Below the pieces are notes generated by a model. That model did not search any database and was not told the DNA's origin. It saw nothing but the letters and a program-made list of their open reading frames with translations. Shown here one piece after another: positions 27,501 to 42,500 of a stretch of 64,000 nt of DNA (positions within the stretch are counted from its first letter, which is position 1; every line of letters begins with the position of its first letter). Source of the DNA: Tragulus kanchil (taxonomy: Eukaryota > Chordata > Mammalia > Artiodactyla > Tragulidae); contig JAIOJX010000026.1 of NCBI GenBank assembly GCA_022376925.1, positions 253,143,330 to 253,207,329 of the forward strand, given 5' to 3'. The position numbers and the translations under genes are program-made.

Positions 27501-30500
27501 ATATTATTTTTGCTTCAGGGAAAAGAGAAAAAGAGTAGTGCCACTCAAATAAATTAGAGCAGAAACTTATGAATGACAAGGAGTTCTGCTTCAATTCCAA
27601 ATTTTAGACATCCAAATATGCCTCAAGGAAGATAACATTAAAAACTAAGAATTTTGTCTGCTCAAAATGTCTTAATTTATTTTGACAGGTATAGACATTC
27701 CTAACAAAATTCCAAGGTATATTAGAAATGATACTTGTTTTTTTCCCCAGTAATAATGTGACATGGAACTTTACTAGTCTCCATATTTTAAAAACATTCT
27801 TAAATTTGTAGAATGAGAAGTCTGCTTATTGAATGAATTGTGATATTTCTTATTTAGAGCTATGCAGTCACCAGTGCCTATACAAATTTCCTAAAGTGAT
27901 GGTTATACACAAGAATCTGAGTTGTCTTACCTTTGTCTTGCATGCATATTTTTAAAGTATAGTTTAAAATATAAACTATATATTTTAGAGCATTTTAAGT
28001 TAGCATAAAAATTTAGTGGAAAGTACAGACTTCCCTTATACCTCATGCCCCACATACCCTAATATTGACCTCCCATACCAGAATGGTACATTTGTCAAAA
28101 CCTACATTGACACATCATTATCACCCCAAATGCATGGTTTACATTGGAGTTCACTGTTTGGTATTTTCTCTGGGTTTGGACCACCATTTTGTGGTCTTCT
28201 TCCCCCAAATCCTCTGTGCTCTGCCTACAAACTCCTCCTTCCTCATGCCTCTGAAAACCACTAATCTTTTTTTTTGTCTCCATAGTTTTACCTTTTCCAC
28301 AATGGCATATGGTTGTAATCACACAGTGTGTAGTCCTTTCAAATTGGCTTCCTTCACTTAGTAATGCACATTTAAGTTTTCTCCATGTCTTTTCAAGGAC
28401 TTCCCTGGTGGTCTAGTTAAGAATTTGCCTTCCAGTGCAGGAGACGTGGGTTTGATTTCTGGTTGGGGAATTGAGATCCCATGGCTTCTCGGGTGGCACT
28501 AATGGAAGAACCCACCTGCCTAATGCAGGAAACATAAGAGACATGAGTTTGATCCTTGGGTCGGGAAGATCCCCTGGAGAAGGGCATAGGAACCCACTCC
28601 AGTATTCTTGCCTAGCGAATACCATGGACAGAGGAGCCTGGCAGGCTACAGTCTATAGCGTTGCAAAGAGTTGGACATGACTGAAGCAACTTAGCATACA
28701 TATGTCTTTTCATGGCTTGACAGTTCATTTCTGTTTAGCAGTGAATAATACTCCATTGTCTTCATGTTATACAATTTAAATCATTCATCTACTGGAGGAC
28801 ATCTTGATTGCTTATAAGTTTGGGCAAGTATGAATAAAGCTTCTATTAAAAAATCTGTATGCAGGTTTTTTGTGCGAATATGTTTTCAGTTCACTTGGGT
28901 AAACACCAAGGAGTGTAAGAGTATGTTTGCTTTTGTAAGCAAATGCCAACCCGTCTTTGAAAGTGGCTATACCATTTTGCATTTCTGCCAGAAATATATG
29001 GGTGCTCCTTTTGCTTCAGATCTTTGCCAGCATTTGGTGTCATCAATGCTTGGGATTTTGGTCATTCTGTAAGTATGTAGGGGCTTCCCTGGTGGTTCAG
29101 TAACAAAGAACTTGCCTGCCAATGGAGGAGATAAAGGTTCGATCTCTGGTCAGGAAGATCCCCTGGAGAAGGAAGTGGCAACCCACTAGTATTCTTGCCT
29201 ACTGAATACAATGGACAGAGGAGCCTGGTGGACTGCAGTTCATAGGATTGCAAAAGAGTTGGACATGACTTAGCGACTAAACAACAGCAAAGAATAAGTG
29301 TGTAGCAGTATATCATTGTTGTTTTAATTTGTAATTTCCTATTGACATACAATGTTGAACATTCATATGCTTACTTTTCATCTATATATCTTCTTTGTTT
29401 AAGAATTTTTGTCCAATTTTAGACTGAGTTTTTTGTTTATATACTGTTGAATTCTAAGAGTACTTTGTATATTCTGCATAACAATCCTTTATCAGGTGTG
29501 ATTTTTTTTTTTCAAATATTTTCTCCCAGGCTGTGGCTTAATCCTCTTGAAATTATCTTTCTCAGAGCACAATTTTTTTTTTTCTTTTTTTTTAAAAAAT
29601 TTTTTTGGGGTGGTGCTGGCGAGGGAGGGGGGTGGGCCACTTCTATTGGTCTTTCATTTATCTATTTTCATCTATCTTTGTTCTTTGGCCTGTGTGAGCC
29701 TCCCATAGCAGTGGCCTCTGTTGTCACAGAGCGCCAGCTCTGGGCGCATGTGCTCCAGAGCTCTGGCTCAGTAATTGGACACATCAGTCCAGCTGCTCTG
29801 CGGCATGTGGGATCTTCCCAGGGCAGGGATTGAACCAGCGCCCCCTGCACTGCAAGGTGGTGTCCTTACCCACTGGACCACCAGGGAAGCCCAGAGCACC
29901 AGTTTTAATGAAGTTTTCATTTTAATGAAATTTAGCTCATCAGTTATTTATTTCATAGATTTTCTGCTTATGGTGTTGTGTCTCTAAAGTCATCACTATA
30001 CCCAAGATCATGGGGGTTTTCTTTTTTGTTATCTTCTAGGAGTGTTAAAGCTTTATGTTTTATATTTAGGTCTATGATCCCTTTTGAGTTAGTTTTGCTA
30101 AGGGTATAAGCTTTCTGTCTAGATTTTCTTTTTTTGTTTGGCATGTGGATGTCCATTGGCCAAGCACCATTTGTGAAAAAGAGTTTTTTCCCCCACGCTT
30201 TTGCTTCTTTTTCAAAGATCAGTTGGCTGTTTTGTGTCAGTCTGTTTCTGGGTTCTTTATCTCACTGTATTGATTTCTTCTTTTTTTTTCTTTCTTGCCA
30301 AACCGTATTGTCTTAATTACTGTAGATTTATAGTAACTCTTTTTTAAAAAACTGTTTGGCCTCTCTTTTTATTGATCTTCTGTTCACTTATTTTTATCCA
30401 TCTTTATTCTTTGACTTGTGTGGGCCTCCCATCACAGTGGCCTCCCTCATTGCAGAGCACCAGCTCTGGGCACACGTGCTCCAGAACATTGGCTCCTAAT

Positions 30501-33500
30501 TGGACACACGGGTCCAGCCGCTCTGTAGCACATGGGATCTTCCTGGGCCAGGGATCAAACCGGTGTCCCTTGCACTGCAAGGCAGACTCCTTGCCCACTG
30601 GACCACCAGGGAAACTCTATAATAACTTTTTGAAGTCAGATAGTGTCAATCTTTTCACCTGGTTGTCCTTCAGTACTAAGTTGGCTATTCTTGGTCTTTC
30701 GCTTCTCCATATAAACTTTAGAACCAGTTTGTCAGTATCCACAAAATAACTTGCTGGTTTTTAGACTGGGATAGCATTGAGTCTACAGGTCAATTTGTGT
30801 AGAATTGACATCTTGGCAATGTTGAGCCTTTCTACCTATGAACATGGACTCTCTATTTAGTTCTTGATTTCTGTCATTAATTATAATGTTTATAATTTTC
30901 CTCTATAGATCTTTTGCATATTATTAGACTCATACCTAAAATTTCATTTTGAAGAGTGCTAATCTGTTTTTAATTTAAAATTCCTCTTTTCCTTGTACAT
31001 ATATAGAAAAGCAACTAGCTTTTGTATATTAATCTTATAGTCTGCAATCTTGCTATAATTGCTTATTGGTTCCAGGATTTTTTTTGATTCTTTCTAATTT
31101 TCTGCATAATCATGTCATCTGGGAACAAAGCTTTCTCTCTTTCTTTCCAATCTGTATACCTTTTATTTGCTTTTCTTGTCTTTTTGCATTATCTAGAACT
31201 TCTAGTAGAATGTCTAAAAGAGTGTTGATAAGGGACACCTTTGCTTTGCCCCTTATCTTAGTTAAAAAGCTTCTAGTTTTCCACCATTAGTATGATATCT
31301 GGCACAGTTTCAGACTTTGAGATACAGAGCTGAACATAGGAGAGTGAAAATTAATGGACCTGTAACAAGTCCATGGAGGAGATGGACCAGCAAGAATGTT
31401 ACCTAAGTTACATTTCACAGCAAAGTCATGTGGCAGTGACTGTGAACAGATTATATGTACTCAAATGTGCCTATTCACTCTGCTTTGAGGTATAACAGAC
31501 CTTTTTGGATTGAGTAAGCCTCTGGGCATTCTTGGACAATGAGGGGAGTTGGGGAAAAGATTTTAGGAGGGAGAAACTGGACTTCTGCTAATTAAGGCAT
31601 GTGTGGTCTTGAGCAATGAGTTTACACCATGAACTTGTCAAATGATTCATATGGATTATAGTTTTAAAAATGGTCAGCCATATATTACCCCCTGAGAACC
31701 TGTGGTAATTGTTTTAGTTGATTTATAACTTAAGAAAACACTAAGGAAGAATAAAAGGAGGTGGACCATGAGGTGGATGGAGTTTGGGGGCAGAGAAAAC
31801 AGGAGGGGGAAGTGGTGTGATTGTGCCCTCTACTCACGAGGCTGACGTGCGTTCCAGTGTGTGTATTTCACTGGCTCCAACTTCTGTCCTGCTGTCTTCC
31901 AAGTATATTCTCCTGTATTATTTTGATCTTGAAGGGCGATCCAAAAATAAGTGTCCTTTGTATTTACCACACTACTGATCAAACTGGTAATAAAAGCCTG
32001 TTCGAACCTTTAAAAGGGAAAAGGAAATTATTATAGTAAGTTTCTGGGCAATAAAAAATGTCATTAAAACATAATGAGGTGCACAGAATGGCTCCAGAGT
32101 AAGCATTTCTCATGAATTCCTTAGAATATGGGACAGAGAAATACTCAAATAATGCTAATAAAGGTGACCCAAAAAATAGAATGGCATCCAAAAAGCATTG
32201 GTTCCAGGTTTTTACTTTCTAATTTTCTGCATAATCATGTCATCTGGGAACAAAGCTTTCTCTCTTTCTTTCCAATCTGTATACCTTTTATTTGCTTTTC
32301 TTGTCTTTTTGCATTATCTAGAACTTCTAGTAGAATGTCTAAAAGAGTGTTGATAAGGGACACCTTTGCTTTGCCCTTATCTTAGTTAAAAAGCTTCTAG
32401 TTTTCCACCATTAGTATGATATCTGGCACAGTTTCAGACTTTGAGATACAGAGCTGAACATAGGAGAGTGAAAATTAATGGACCTGTAACAAGTCCATGG
32501 AGGAGATGGACCAGCAAGAATGTTACCTAAGTTACATTTCACAGCAAAGTCATGTGGCAGTGACTGTGAACAGATTATATGTACTCAAATGTGCCTATTC
32601 ACTCTGCTTTGAGGTATAACAGACCTTTTTGGATTGAGTAAGCCTCTGGGCATTCTTGGACAATGAGGGGAGTTGGGGAAAAGATTTTAGGAGGGAGAAA
32701 CTGGACTTCTGCTAATTAAGGCATGTGTGGTCTTGAGCAATGAGTTTACACCATGAACTTGTCAAATGATTCATATGGATTATAGTTTTAAAAATGGTCA
32801 GCCATATATTACCCCCTGAGAACCTGTGGTAATTGTTTTAGTTGATTTATAACTTAAGAAAACACTAAGGAAGAATAAAAGGAGGTGGACCATGAGGTGG
32901 ATGGAGTTTGGGGCAGAGAAAACAGGAGGGGGAAGTGGTGTGATTGTGCCCTCTACTCACGAGGCTGACGTGCGTTCCAGTGTGTGTATTTCACTGGCTC
33001 CAACTTCTGTCCTGCTGTCTTCCAAGTATATTCTCCTGTATTATTTTGATCTTGAAGGGCGATCCAAAAATAAGTGTCCTTTGTATTTACCACACTACTG
33101 ATCAAACTGGTAATAAAAGCCTGTTCGAACCTTTAAAAGGGAAAAGGAAATTATTATAGTAAGTTTCTGGGCAATAAAAAATGTCATTAAAACATAATGA
33201 GGTGCACAGAATGGCTCCAGAGTAAGCATTTCTCATGAATTCCTTAGAATATGGGACAGAGAAATACTCAAAGATCCTGAACATTGCTAATAAATGCCAA
33301 ACATCAGTGCACTTCCCAGAAATATATGACTGAGGATAATTTGATCCTCAAAGTTGGTGCTCAGTTCTTTCAAGGAACATAGTCCAGTTGCAGCTTTGGA
33401 GTGTAGACTGTAAATTCCAGAAAGTTAGTAATACATATCTTGGTGCAACATGTGCCCTGTGGTGTAATTAGGCCACACAGCACACACCATGCTGTAATAT

Positions 33501-36500
33501 TCATGTGGTGGGGAGTTGGCTCTGGGTGGGTAGGGGAAGGAGGAGGGACATTATGTCATTCTGAATGAGCATCTGCTGACAGAGTTCACATGCACCCACC
33601 CACTACACTTCCCTGGTGAGAATGGAACAGAAATTAAGAGTAGCAATTTTCTATCTCCCAAATCAGTTTGTTCACAGGCACATGGAGTTGTTGGCTTACT
33701 CAAATGCATTCAGATGTGCTTCTTCACTGAAGATAAATTTAAACGCCAGAAACTAATCCAAAGAAGTACACCCACTATATTCCCCAGTTGAATGAATTAG
33801 TGTTCATCAACTGATGGCAACACTCCATCCCTAACATGAAGGCATCAGAAGTGAATCTGGAAAATTTGTATAGATGCTTCCACATGAACCCTTGACAGAA
33901 ACATGTATTAAAATTTAACCGGGGCTTCCCTGGTAGTCCGGTGGGTAAGGACACCGCCTTGCAGTGCAAGGGGCGCCAGTTCGATCCCTGGCCTGGGAAG
34001 ATCCCACGTGCCGCGGAACGGCTGGACCGATGTGTCCAATTACCGAGCCGGAGCTCTGGGGTGCATGCACCCAGAGCCGGCGCTCTGTGACGACAGAGGC
34101 CACCGCGATAGGAGGCCCACATGGGCCAAAGAACAAAGAAGGATGAAAATAGAGAAATGAAAGACCAATAGAAGCGGCCCACCCGTCCCCCCTACCCCCA
34201 CAAAAGATAAATAAATAAAATAAATGTTTAAAAAAAAATTTAACCAGCACTGAAATTTTAAGCTAAGTTGGAAACTATCTTGAAAAGTTTACTTTCAGTG
34301 CATATAATGTTTTAAAGAAACACCTTTCAAACAGTGCTAACTTTTGGCCAGACCTACTGGGTCACTGGGAGAGGAAAGGACTGCTGAAATTACCAAGTAA
34401 GCCTAGTTCAGTTCAGTGGGTCAGTTGTGTCTAACTCTTTGTGACCCCATGGACTGCAGCACACCAGGCTTTCCTGTCGTTCACAAACTCCAGGAGCTAG
34501 CTCAAACTTGTGTCCATTGACTCAGTGATGCCATCCAACCATCTCATCCTCTGTCATTCCCTTCTTCTTCTGCCTTCTATTTTCCCCAACATTAGGCTCT
34601 TTTCCAATGAGTCGATTCTTCACATCAGGTGGCCAAAGTATTGGAGCTTCAGCTTCAGCATCAGTTCTTCCAATGAACATTCAGGGTTGATTTCTTTTAG
34701 GACTGACGGGTTTGATTTTCTTGCTTTCCAACTGACTTTTAAGAGCTTCTCCAATACCACAGTTCAAAGGAAAGGCATCAATTCTTCAGTGCTCAGCCTT
34801 CTTTATGGTCCAACTCTCACATCCATACATGACTAATGGGAAAACGATAGCTTTGATTCTATGGACTTTTGTTGGTAAAATGATGTCTCTGCTTTTGAAT
34901 ATGCTGTCTAGGTTTGTCACAGCTTTTCTTCCAAGGAGCAAGGTTCTTTTAATTTCATGACTGCAGTCACCATCCTCAGTGATTTAGGAGCCCAAGAAAA
35001 TAAAGTTTGTCACTGTTTCCATTGTTTCCCCATCTATTTACCATGAAGTGATGGGACCAAATGCCATGATCTTTGTTTTTCAAATGCTGAATTTTAGGCC
35101 AGTTTTTTCACTCTCCTTTTTCACTTTCATCAAGAGACTCTTTAGTTCCTCTTTACTTTCTGCCATAAGGGTGGTGTCATCTACATACCTGAGGTTATTG
35201 ATATTTCTCCTGGTAATCTTGACTCCAGCTTGTGCTTTATCCAGACGGGCATTTTGCATGATGTACTCTGCATATAAATTAAATAAGTGGGGTGACAATA
35301 TACAGCCTTGATGTACTCCTTTCCCAATGTGGAACCAGCCCATTGTTCCATGTCCAGTTTTAACTGTTGCTTCTTGTCCTGCACACAGACTTCACAGGAA
35401 GCAGGTAAGGTGGTCTGGTATTCTCATTTTTTTCAGTTCGGGAGAAAGCAAATTAGACTTTTTTTTTTAATTCAACTTTGGGGTTTTTTCATTACCATCA
35501 TCTTTAACTTGCTAAGAGAAGCAAAAGGTATCGGGTCATTCAAGAATAGAGGAGTCTCAAAGGAAACAATGAGAGGGAAAGAGAAAAGCACACAGAGAAG
35601 GAAACATTTTAACTGCCTTATAAGCATTGCTAGCAACAGTCAGTGACGGTAGGTATCCATAACACTCATCTTGCAGAGCATATGCTTTAGTAAATATTTT
35701 CTGCAGATACTCCTGATAATATAAATAACCCACATTTGAAATTAGAAAAGTTATTTTTTAACTCAAATTGCAGTGGCAGAACCTTATATAACATAGGCTG
35801 CAAAAAGAAGGTCTTTAAAGGTAAATACTGTCTAGATGCTGTTGTGATTTTTCTCATACTTCCACTGGTTCATGCTCTCATAACATAGATCTGGTTTTCC
35901 TTTTCCTCTCTGAGGCAGAGTAGCATTATTATCATGCCTAGATGATGTCTGAAACTGCAATGCTAGGAGACAAGCAGGGCTCTGAACCATGGTGGCTGTG
36001 GTCAGGACCACCAGTCCCTGTACTGGTTTTAAACCCAGGGGACATTGCTGTTTTTTCTGTTACCTTGTACTATGGCATTTATCAGATAACAGAGAGAGAT
36101 AGTGTTGTCTGTGAACTTGGCCTTTGTATCATTTTTCATGACAACACTTTGCTCTTGTCCCCTGTTGGTTTTAGATTTATTTAGTCCACTCTGGTTTGCT
36201 GTTTTATAACAGTTTATCATTGCCCAAAATAATACAAACTTTTTGAATTGGCAAATACCTATTTTTAAGCAGTTACATATAATACTCATTAAATCCTATA
36301 GGAGTGTTACTTGCTCAGTCATGTCTGACTCTTCGCAACTCCATGGACTGCAGCCTGACAGGCTACTCTATCCGTGGACTTCTCCTGGCAAGAATACTGG
36401 GGTTGGCAGCCATTCCCCTCTCCATGGGATCTTCCCAACCACGGACTTGTACCCAGGTCTCCCACACTGCAGGCAGATTCTTCACTGTCTAAGCCACCAT

Positions 36501-39500
36501 AACCTTCGAATAAAAACAGGAATCTAGTTTCCTGGTCAAGTTTAGAAGAAAGCATTATTCATAATGAAATTCAGCAACTATGTCTTTGTTCTAAACCATG
36601 TACTCTAAGAAAGTAGCCCTGGAAAAGAGAATAGGATCCGTTGAATGTCTGTTTCCAACCGATAAAGAAACAGAGATCATTTTACATTCTTTATCACTCA
36701 CTGCTTGGTTTCAAGCACTTAAAGGGTTCTGAAAACTCTAGCTTTAGGTAATAGATCAGATGACATTTTAAAGTCGCTTCTGGCTCTTTGTTTTAGAATT
36801 CTTCATTTGAGAATATTCCAGAGCTTCATAATATTTGGATTTATTTGTCTGCTTTCACTGTTATTATGATTTAAGAAACAAAAAATAACCACATGTAAAT
36901 ATTTATATGTATTATTGCACTAGTTATCTCTAAGGTGTTCAGTAAAGTAAAAATTGTTATTCTTTAGAAAGACAACTGATAAAATGTTTTGCTTATGTAT
37001 ACCTATTAAAATCAAGTTTTGTAGGTGAATGCTTCTTAAAATCAGAACAAAATTTCCCATAAACTCCTTAAAAAAGGTAAGAAATCAAGTGTTTATTTCC
37101 ACTGTAAGCAAGAAAAAGGCAAATGTATTTTGAATTTCCATCACATTGAGAAAAATCCGTTCTTAAACATTAAATTTTAATTAAAAAATGCAATTTGAAG
37201 ATAACAATGCATATTTTTGGCATACATTGACACATTTTTCATTTCAAAATAAGTATTTTGCATTTCAAAATGCATACTTTGAAAAAGGTATTTTATACTT
37301 AAACCTGTAATTGAGCATTGTGTTCCTTCATCAGTTTAGCCAGTGACATATGTAGCTGAAAAAGAAAAAGATGTTTCTTGTCTGTGAATAAGACAGCAGA
37401 AAGCAGTACTTAATGATTGTGTTTGTCATACATAAAACAAACGATTGAAAAAACATAATTCAGACAGGGCTTCCCTGGTGGTCCAGTGGGTAGAGTCCGC
37501 CTTGCAGTGCAAGGGGCACGAGTTTGATCCCTGGCCTGGGAGGATTCCACGTGCCGCAGAGTGGCTGGACTGGTGTGTGCAATTGCCAGCAGGCTCTCTG
37601 GAGCCCGTGCGCCCAGAGCCGGTGCTCTGCGTGGAAAGAGGCCACTTAGAGTGGGAGGCCCGCACAGCCCAAAGAATAAAAAGTTGAATGAAAATAAATA
37701 AATAAATAACCAATAAAAGAGCCCCCCCCCGAAAGAAAACCCATAATTCATTGGAAGTAGCTTTACTAGAGAGCCATCTCAACTTAGAAAATACATATAA
37801 TATAACGATTTGTCTAGGAGGGACTCAGCTTTGAGCCGAGTAATTGCAAATTGTATTTCTCTTAATAAAATACTTGTTAACACTTTTGATACCATTTTCA
37901 AATAACTAGCCCTATTGAACTAATATAAAATGATAATTTTCTTTTAAATAAAAGGAATATCAGTAGTCTTCAAATGAGAGACATATCTCATGATCACTAT
38001 TGTAAGAAGTTTCTGATGGCATTACTCAAGAACTAGAAATGTGAAGTTTTTGGATATTGTTTCTTTCAAAGACTACAAGATAATATACAGTTACAAAATA
38101 TGCCTAGTGTGTACACAAGAAATAAATCTGGAAGAGCAAATTTCAGACTGTTAGTGACAGTTACCTCTGAGAAAGGAGGTGGGATTAGTTGGGAGAGGGG
38201 AGGAGTGAAGATGAGGGGCACTTTCACTTTTTAGTTCTGGTTTGGTTGAATTTATACTAACGAGAATGTTTCTGTTGTGTAATTTTTCAAAGGGTAAACA
38301 AAATGTGTTTTTGTTTTGTTTGTTTGTTTGTTTGTTTGTTTTAATGGTTTCTTTTTGGCGGGGGGAGTGGGTTAGGGAGGGAGGTGGGTGGGCGGGCCAC
38401 TTCTATTGGTCTGTCACTTATTTATTTTTCATCCATCTTTGTTCTTCGGTCCATGTGGGCCTCCCATCGCAGTGGCCTCTGTTGTCGCAGAGCACTGGAT
38501 CTGGGCTAATGCGCTCCAGAGCTTCGGCTCGGTAGTTGGACACATTGGTCCAGCCGCTCAAGGGCACGTGGGACCTTCCCAGGCCAGGGATCGAACCGGC
38601 GCCCCTTGCATTGCAAGGTGGTGTCCCTACCCACTAGACCATCAGGGAAGCCCAAAATGTGTTTTCAAAAAGAAAGTTAACTGCGTTCTACCAACAAAAA
38701 TACTGTTAGAGTTAATAAATGGATTTAGCAAGTTGGAGGCTACAGAGTCAACACACAAAAATCAGGTGCATTTCTATATATTGATACTACCAGTAAAAAA
38801 TCTGAAAATGAGAACAATTCCATTTACAATAGGATCAAAAATAATACAACATTTGGGGATGAACTTGTCTAACGAGGCAAAGACTTCTATACTGAAACTA
38901 TAAAATTAAAGAAGACTCAAATAAATGGAAAGATATCCCCTATTCATGGATTGGAAGACTTGCTGTTAAAATTCCCATACTGGGCTTCCCCTGATGGTCC
39001 AGTGGGTAAGGACACCGCTTTGCAGTGCAAGGGGCGCCAGTTCGATCCCTGGCCTGGGAAGATCCCACGTGCCGTGGAGCGGCTGGACTGATGTGTCCAA
39101 TTACCGAGATGGAGCTCTGGAGCGCATGCGCCCAGAGCCGGTGCTCTGCAACAACAGATGCCACTGCGATGGGAGGCCCACATGGGCCAAAGAACAAAGA
39201 CAGATGAAAATAGAGAAATGGAAGACCAATAGAAGTGGCCCGCCCGTCCCCTTCCCTCCCCACTCCACTCCCCAAAAAGATAAATAAATAAAATTAATGT
39301 TTAAAAAAAAATCCCATACTACACAAGGTGAGCTACAGACTGAATAGAATTCCTGTCAAAATCCCCATTTTTTTTAGAAATAGAAAAATCTATATTAAAA
39401 TTCATACAGAATTTCAAGAGATCCTGCATAGCAAAAACAAACATGAAAAAGAAGAACAAAGTTAGAGGTCTTACACTTCTTGATTTGAAAACTTGCTAAA

Positions 39501-42500
39501 AGGTATAGTAATCAAGACAGTGTGATATTGGCATAACACAGATGTATATGTATATTCTATTCCATTGGAATAGAATAGAGAACCCAGGCATAAACCATTG
39601 CATATATGATCCAATGATTTTTCACAAGGGTGCCAGCACCATTCAATGAGGAAAGGACAGTTTTTCTAATAGCAGTGTTAGGAAGAGTGAGTATCTACCT
39701 TCACAATAATGACATAGCTGGACTCTTAGCTTATACCATTTTTAAAAATTAACACATAGTGAATCAAAAACCTAAACATATGAGCTAAAACTATAAAACT
39801 CTTAGAAGAAAACACAGGGGCAATTTTTTTATGAGATTGAGTATAGCAGTAATTTCTTGGATAAAACATCAAAAGCACAGGCAATGAAATAAAAGAGGAT
39901 AAACTGGACTTAATCAAAACTTAAAACTTTTGCACATCAAAGGACACTGTCAACAGAGTGAAAGGCAACCCACAAATAGGAGAAAGTATTTGCAAATTAT
40001 GTATCTGATAAGTGATTAATATCCAGAATATATAAAGAACTCCTACAAATCAACAACAGAAAACAAACACTCTAATTCAAAAATGGGTAAAAGACTTAAA
40101 TAGACATTTCTCCAAAGGAGATAGAAAACATCAATAAGCACATGCTCAGCATCACTAATCATTAGGGACATGCAAAACCACAATGAGATACTACTTTACA
40201 CCCATTAGGATGACTATTATGTAAAAACAGAAAGCAACAAGTATTGGTCAGGATGTAGAGGAATTGGAATCCTTGTGCACTGCTGTTGGGAATGTAAAAG
40301 GTAAAGGCTCCTATGGAAAACAGTATATAGCTCTTCCTCAAAAAATTAAAAATAGAATTATTATATGATCCAGAAATTCCACTTCTGGGTATACTACCCC
40401 AGATAATGGAAGGTGGGATTTACACAATACTTGGACATCCATATTTGTAGCAGCATTGTTGACAGTAGTCAGAAGTAAAAGCATCTCTTGAGGAATGTCA
40501 ACTATTCAACATGGAGGCGGAGGTCGATAAGCTGGAACTGATGTTCCAGAAAGCTGTCTCTGATCTGGATTACATTCAGTACAGGCTGGAATGAAATCAA
40601 GACAGTGTGATATTGGCATAACACAGATGTATATGTATATTCTATTCCATTGGAATAGAATAGAGAACCCAGGCATAAACCATTGCATATATGATCCAAT
40701 GATTTTTCACAAGGGTGCCAGCACCATTCAATGAGGAAAGGACAGTTTTTCTAATAGCAGTGTTAGGAAGAGTGAGTATCTACCTTCACAATAATGACAT
40801 AGCTGGACTCTTAGCTTATACCATTTTTAAAAATTAACACATAGTGAATCAAAAACCTAAACATATGAGCTAAAACTATAAAACTCTTAGAAGAAAACAC
40901 AGGGGCAATTTTTTTATGAGATTGAGTATAGCAGTAATTTCTTGGATAAAACATCAAAAGCACAGGCAATGAAATAAAAGAGGATAAACTGGACTTAATC
41001 AAAACTTAAAACTTTTGCACATCAAAGGACACTGTCAACAGAGTGAAAGGCAACCCACAAATAGGAGAAAGTATTTGCAAATTATGTATCTGATAAGTGA
41101 TTAATATCCAGAATATATAAAGAACTCCTACAAATCAACAACAGAAAACAAACACTCTAATTCAAAAATGGGTAAAAGACTTAAATAGACATTTCTCCAA
41201 AGGAGATAGAAAACATCAATAAGCACATGCTCAGCATCACTAATCATTAGGGACATGCAAAACCACAATGAGATACTACTTTACACCCATTAGGATGACT
41301 ATTATGTAAAAACAGAAAGCAACAAGTATTGGTCAGGATGTAGAGGAATTGGAATCCTTGTGCACTGCTGTTGGGAATGTAAAAGGTAAAGGCTCCTATG
41401 GAAAACAGTATATAGCTCTTCCTCAAAAAATTAAACATAGAATTATTATATGATCCAGAAATTCCACTTCTGGGTATACTACCCCAGATAATGGAAGGTG
41501 GGGATTTACACAATACTTGGACATCCATATTTGTAGCAGCATTGTTGACAGTAGTCAGAAGTAAAAGCATCTCTTGAGGAATGTCAACTATTCAACATGG
41601 AGGCGGAGGTCGATAAGCTGGAACTGATGTTCCAGAAAGCTGTCTCTGATCTGGATTACATTCAGTACAGGCTGGAATATGAAATCAAGACTAACTATCC
41701 AGATTCAGCAGGCAAGAAAAATCCAGTTACACTTTTAAAGGAATTGTCAGCAATAAAGTCTCGGTATCAAACTTTGCAAACCCGCTTAAAGAGACTAAGA
41801 GCCGCATTTGTGCTACTTTAAATAAAACTATGGCCTTGATGCAAGAACTACAAAAGGAAACAGCTATGGAGCTGTTACCACTAACTGAAGAAGAGAAAAC
41901 TGCAGCAGAGCAATTAAGAGCTCATATGTCAGACTCTTGATGAAGAAATGGACTTGCAAAAGGAAACTGTAATGAGAAAGAGATCAATCTCGGAGGTGTA
42001 GGAGGACATGTTGTTAGCATTGATGACTATTGGTCAGGGGATGACAAAGGAGACTTTGGCTTGGGTGACTAGATAACAATGCCTTCCTCAGGAGAGGGGG
42101 ATACAAGAGAAGGGCAGATATTAATAAAGTTCAGTCAAAAGGATAGAATGCAAATACAGAGATTTAAAAAATATATGTACACACTTAGTAATTTCAGGCA
42201 AGGAAGTCTCAACACCATTTTGTTTGTATCTGTTTTCTATAATTGGGATAACACAGATGTCATGACTGACCTATTGTAAAAGAATGTACTATCAGTCAGT
42301 CAGATGTGAATGAACATGCTTTGGAAATTAAAAGTTAGAAAAATATTTGTATTTTATTATACATATGTATATCATTTTATCAATGAAGATTCTGATTGCA
42401 GATGTGGTCACCATATTGGTGAGATTGCTAATACGTGATCCTAACAGTCTTCCACAATACTTAACTTAGCAAAAAGCTGGCTTTCTGTGACGGCTTCACT

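Larger units (their letters stand above)
27976..31290 (-). mobile_element. Antisense old L1 LINE, interrupted by SINEs
   Basis: The inverted L1 3' region is recognisable over about 3 kb: 'ctacattgacacatcattat', 'ctccatgtcttttca', 'gccagcatttggtgtc', 'attgttgttttaatttg', 'attttctcccaggctgtggc', 'aagcaccatttgtg', 'tctgcataatcatgtcatct'. Reading frames are decayed. Insertions: an old CHR fragment and a Bov-tA (28396-28700), a Bov-tA (29079-29290) and two CHR-like SINEs (29577-29892, 30346-30617). Part of it (31068 on) is repeated at 32206-32410 by D10. Confidence 0.85.
31068..33275. repeat. Tandem block pair D10, offset 1123 bp
   Basis: Bases 31068-32200 recur at 32206-33275, duplicating the CTLD4 exon. 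The end of the first copy from about 32155 is scrambled relative to the second ('aataatgctaataaaggtga' against 'aaagatcctgaacattgc'). Confidence 0.94.

Noticed and set aside
35080..35384. Reverse transcriptase-like frames as a possible active gene or retron
   Set aside because: The frame is short, broken and matches the BovB LINE. No endonuclease or accessory gene is present.
38312..38341. (TTTG)n tract as an independent microsatellite or regulatory element
   Set aside because: It is the simple-sequence tail of the adjacent inverted CHR-like SINE and lies between its target repeats.
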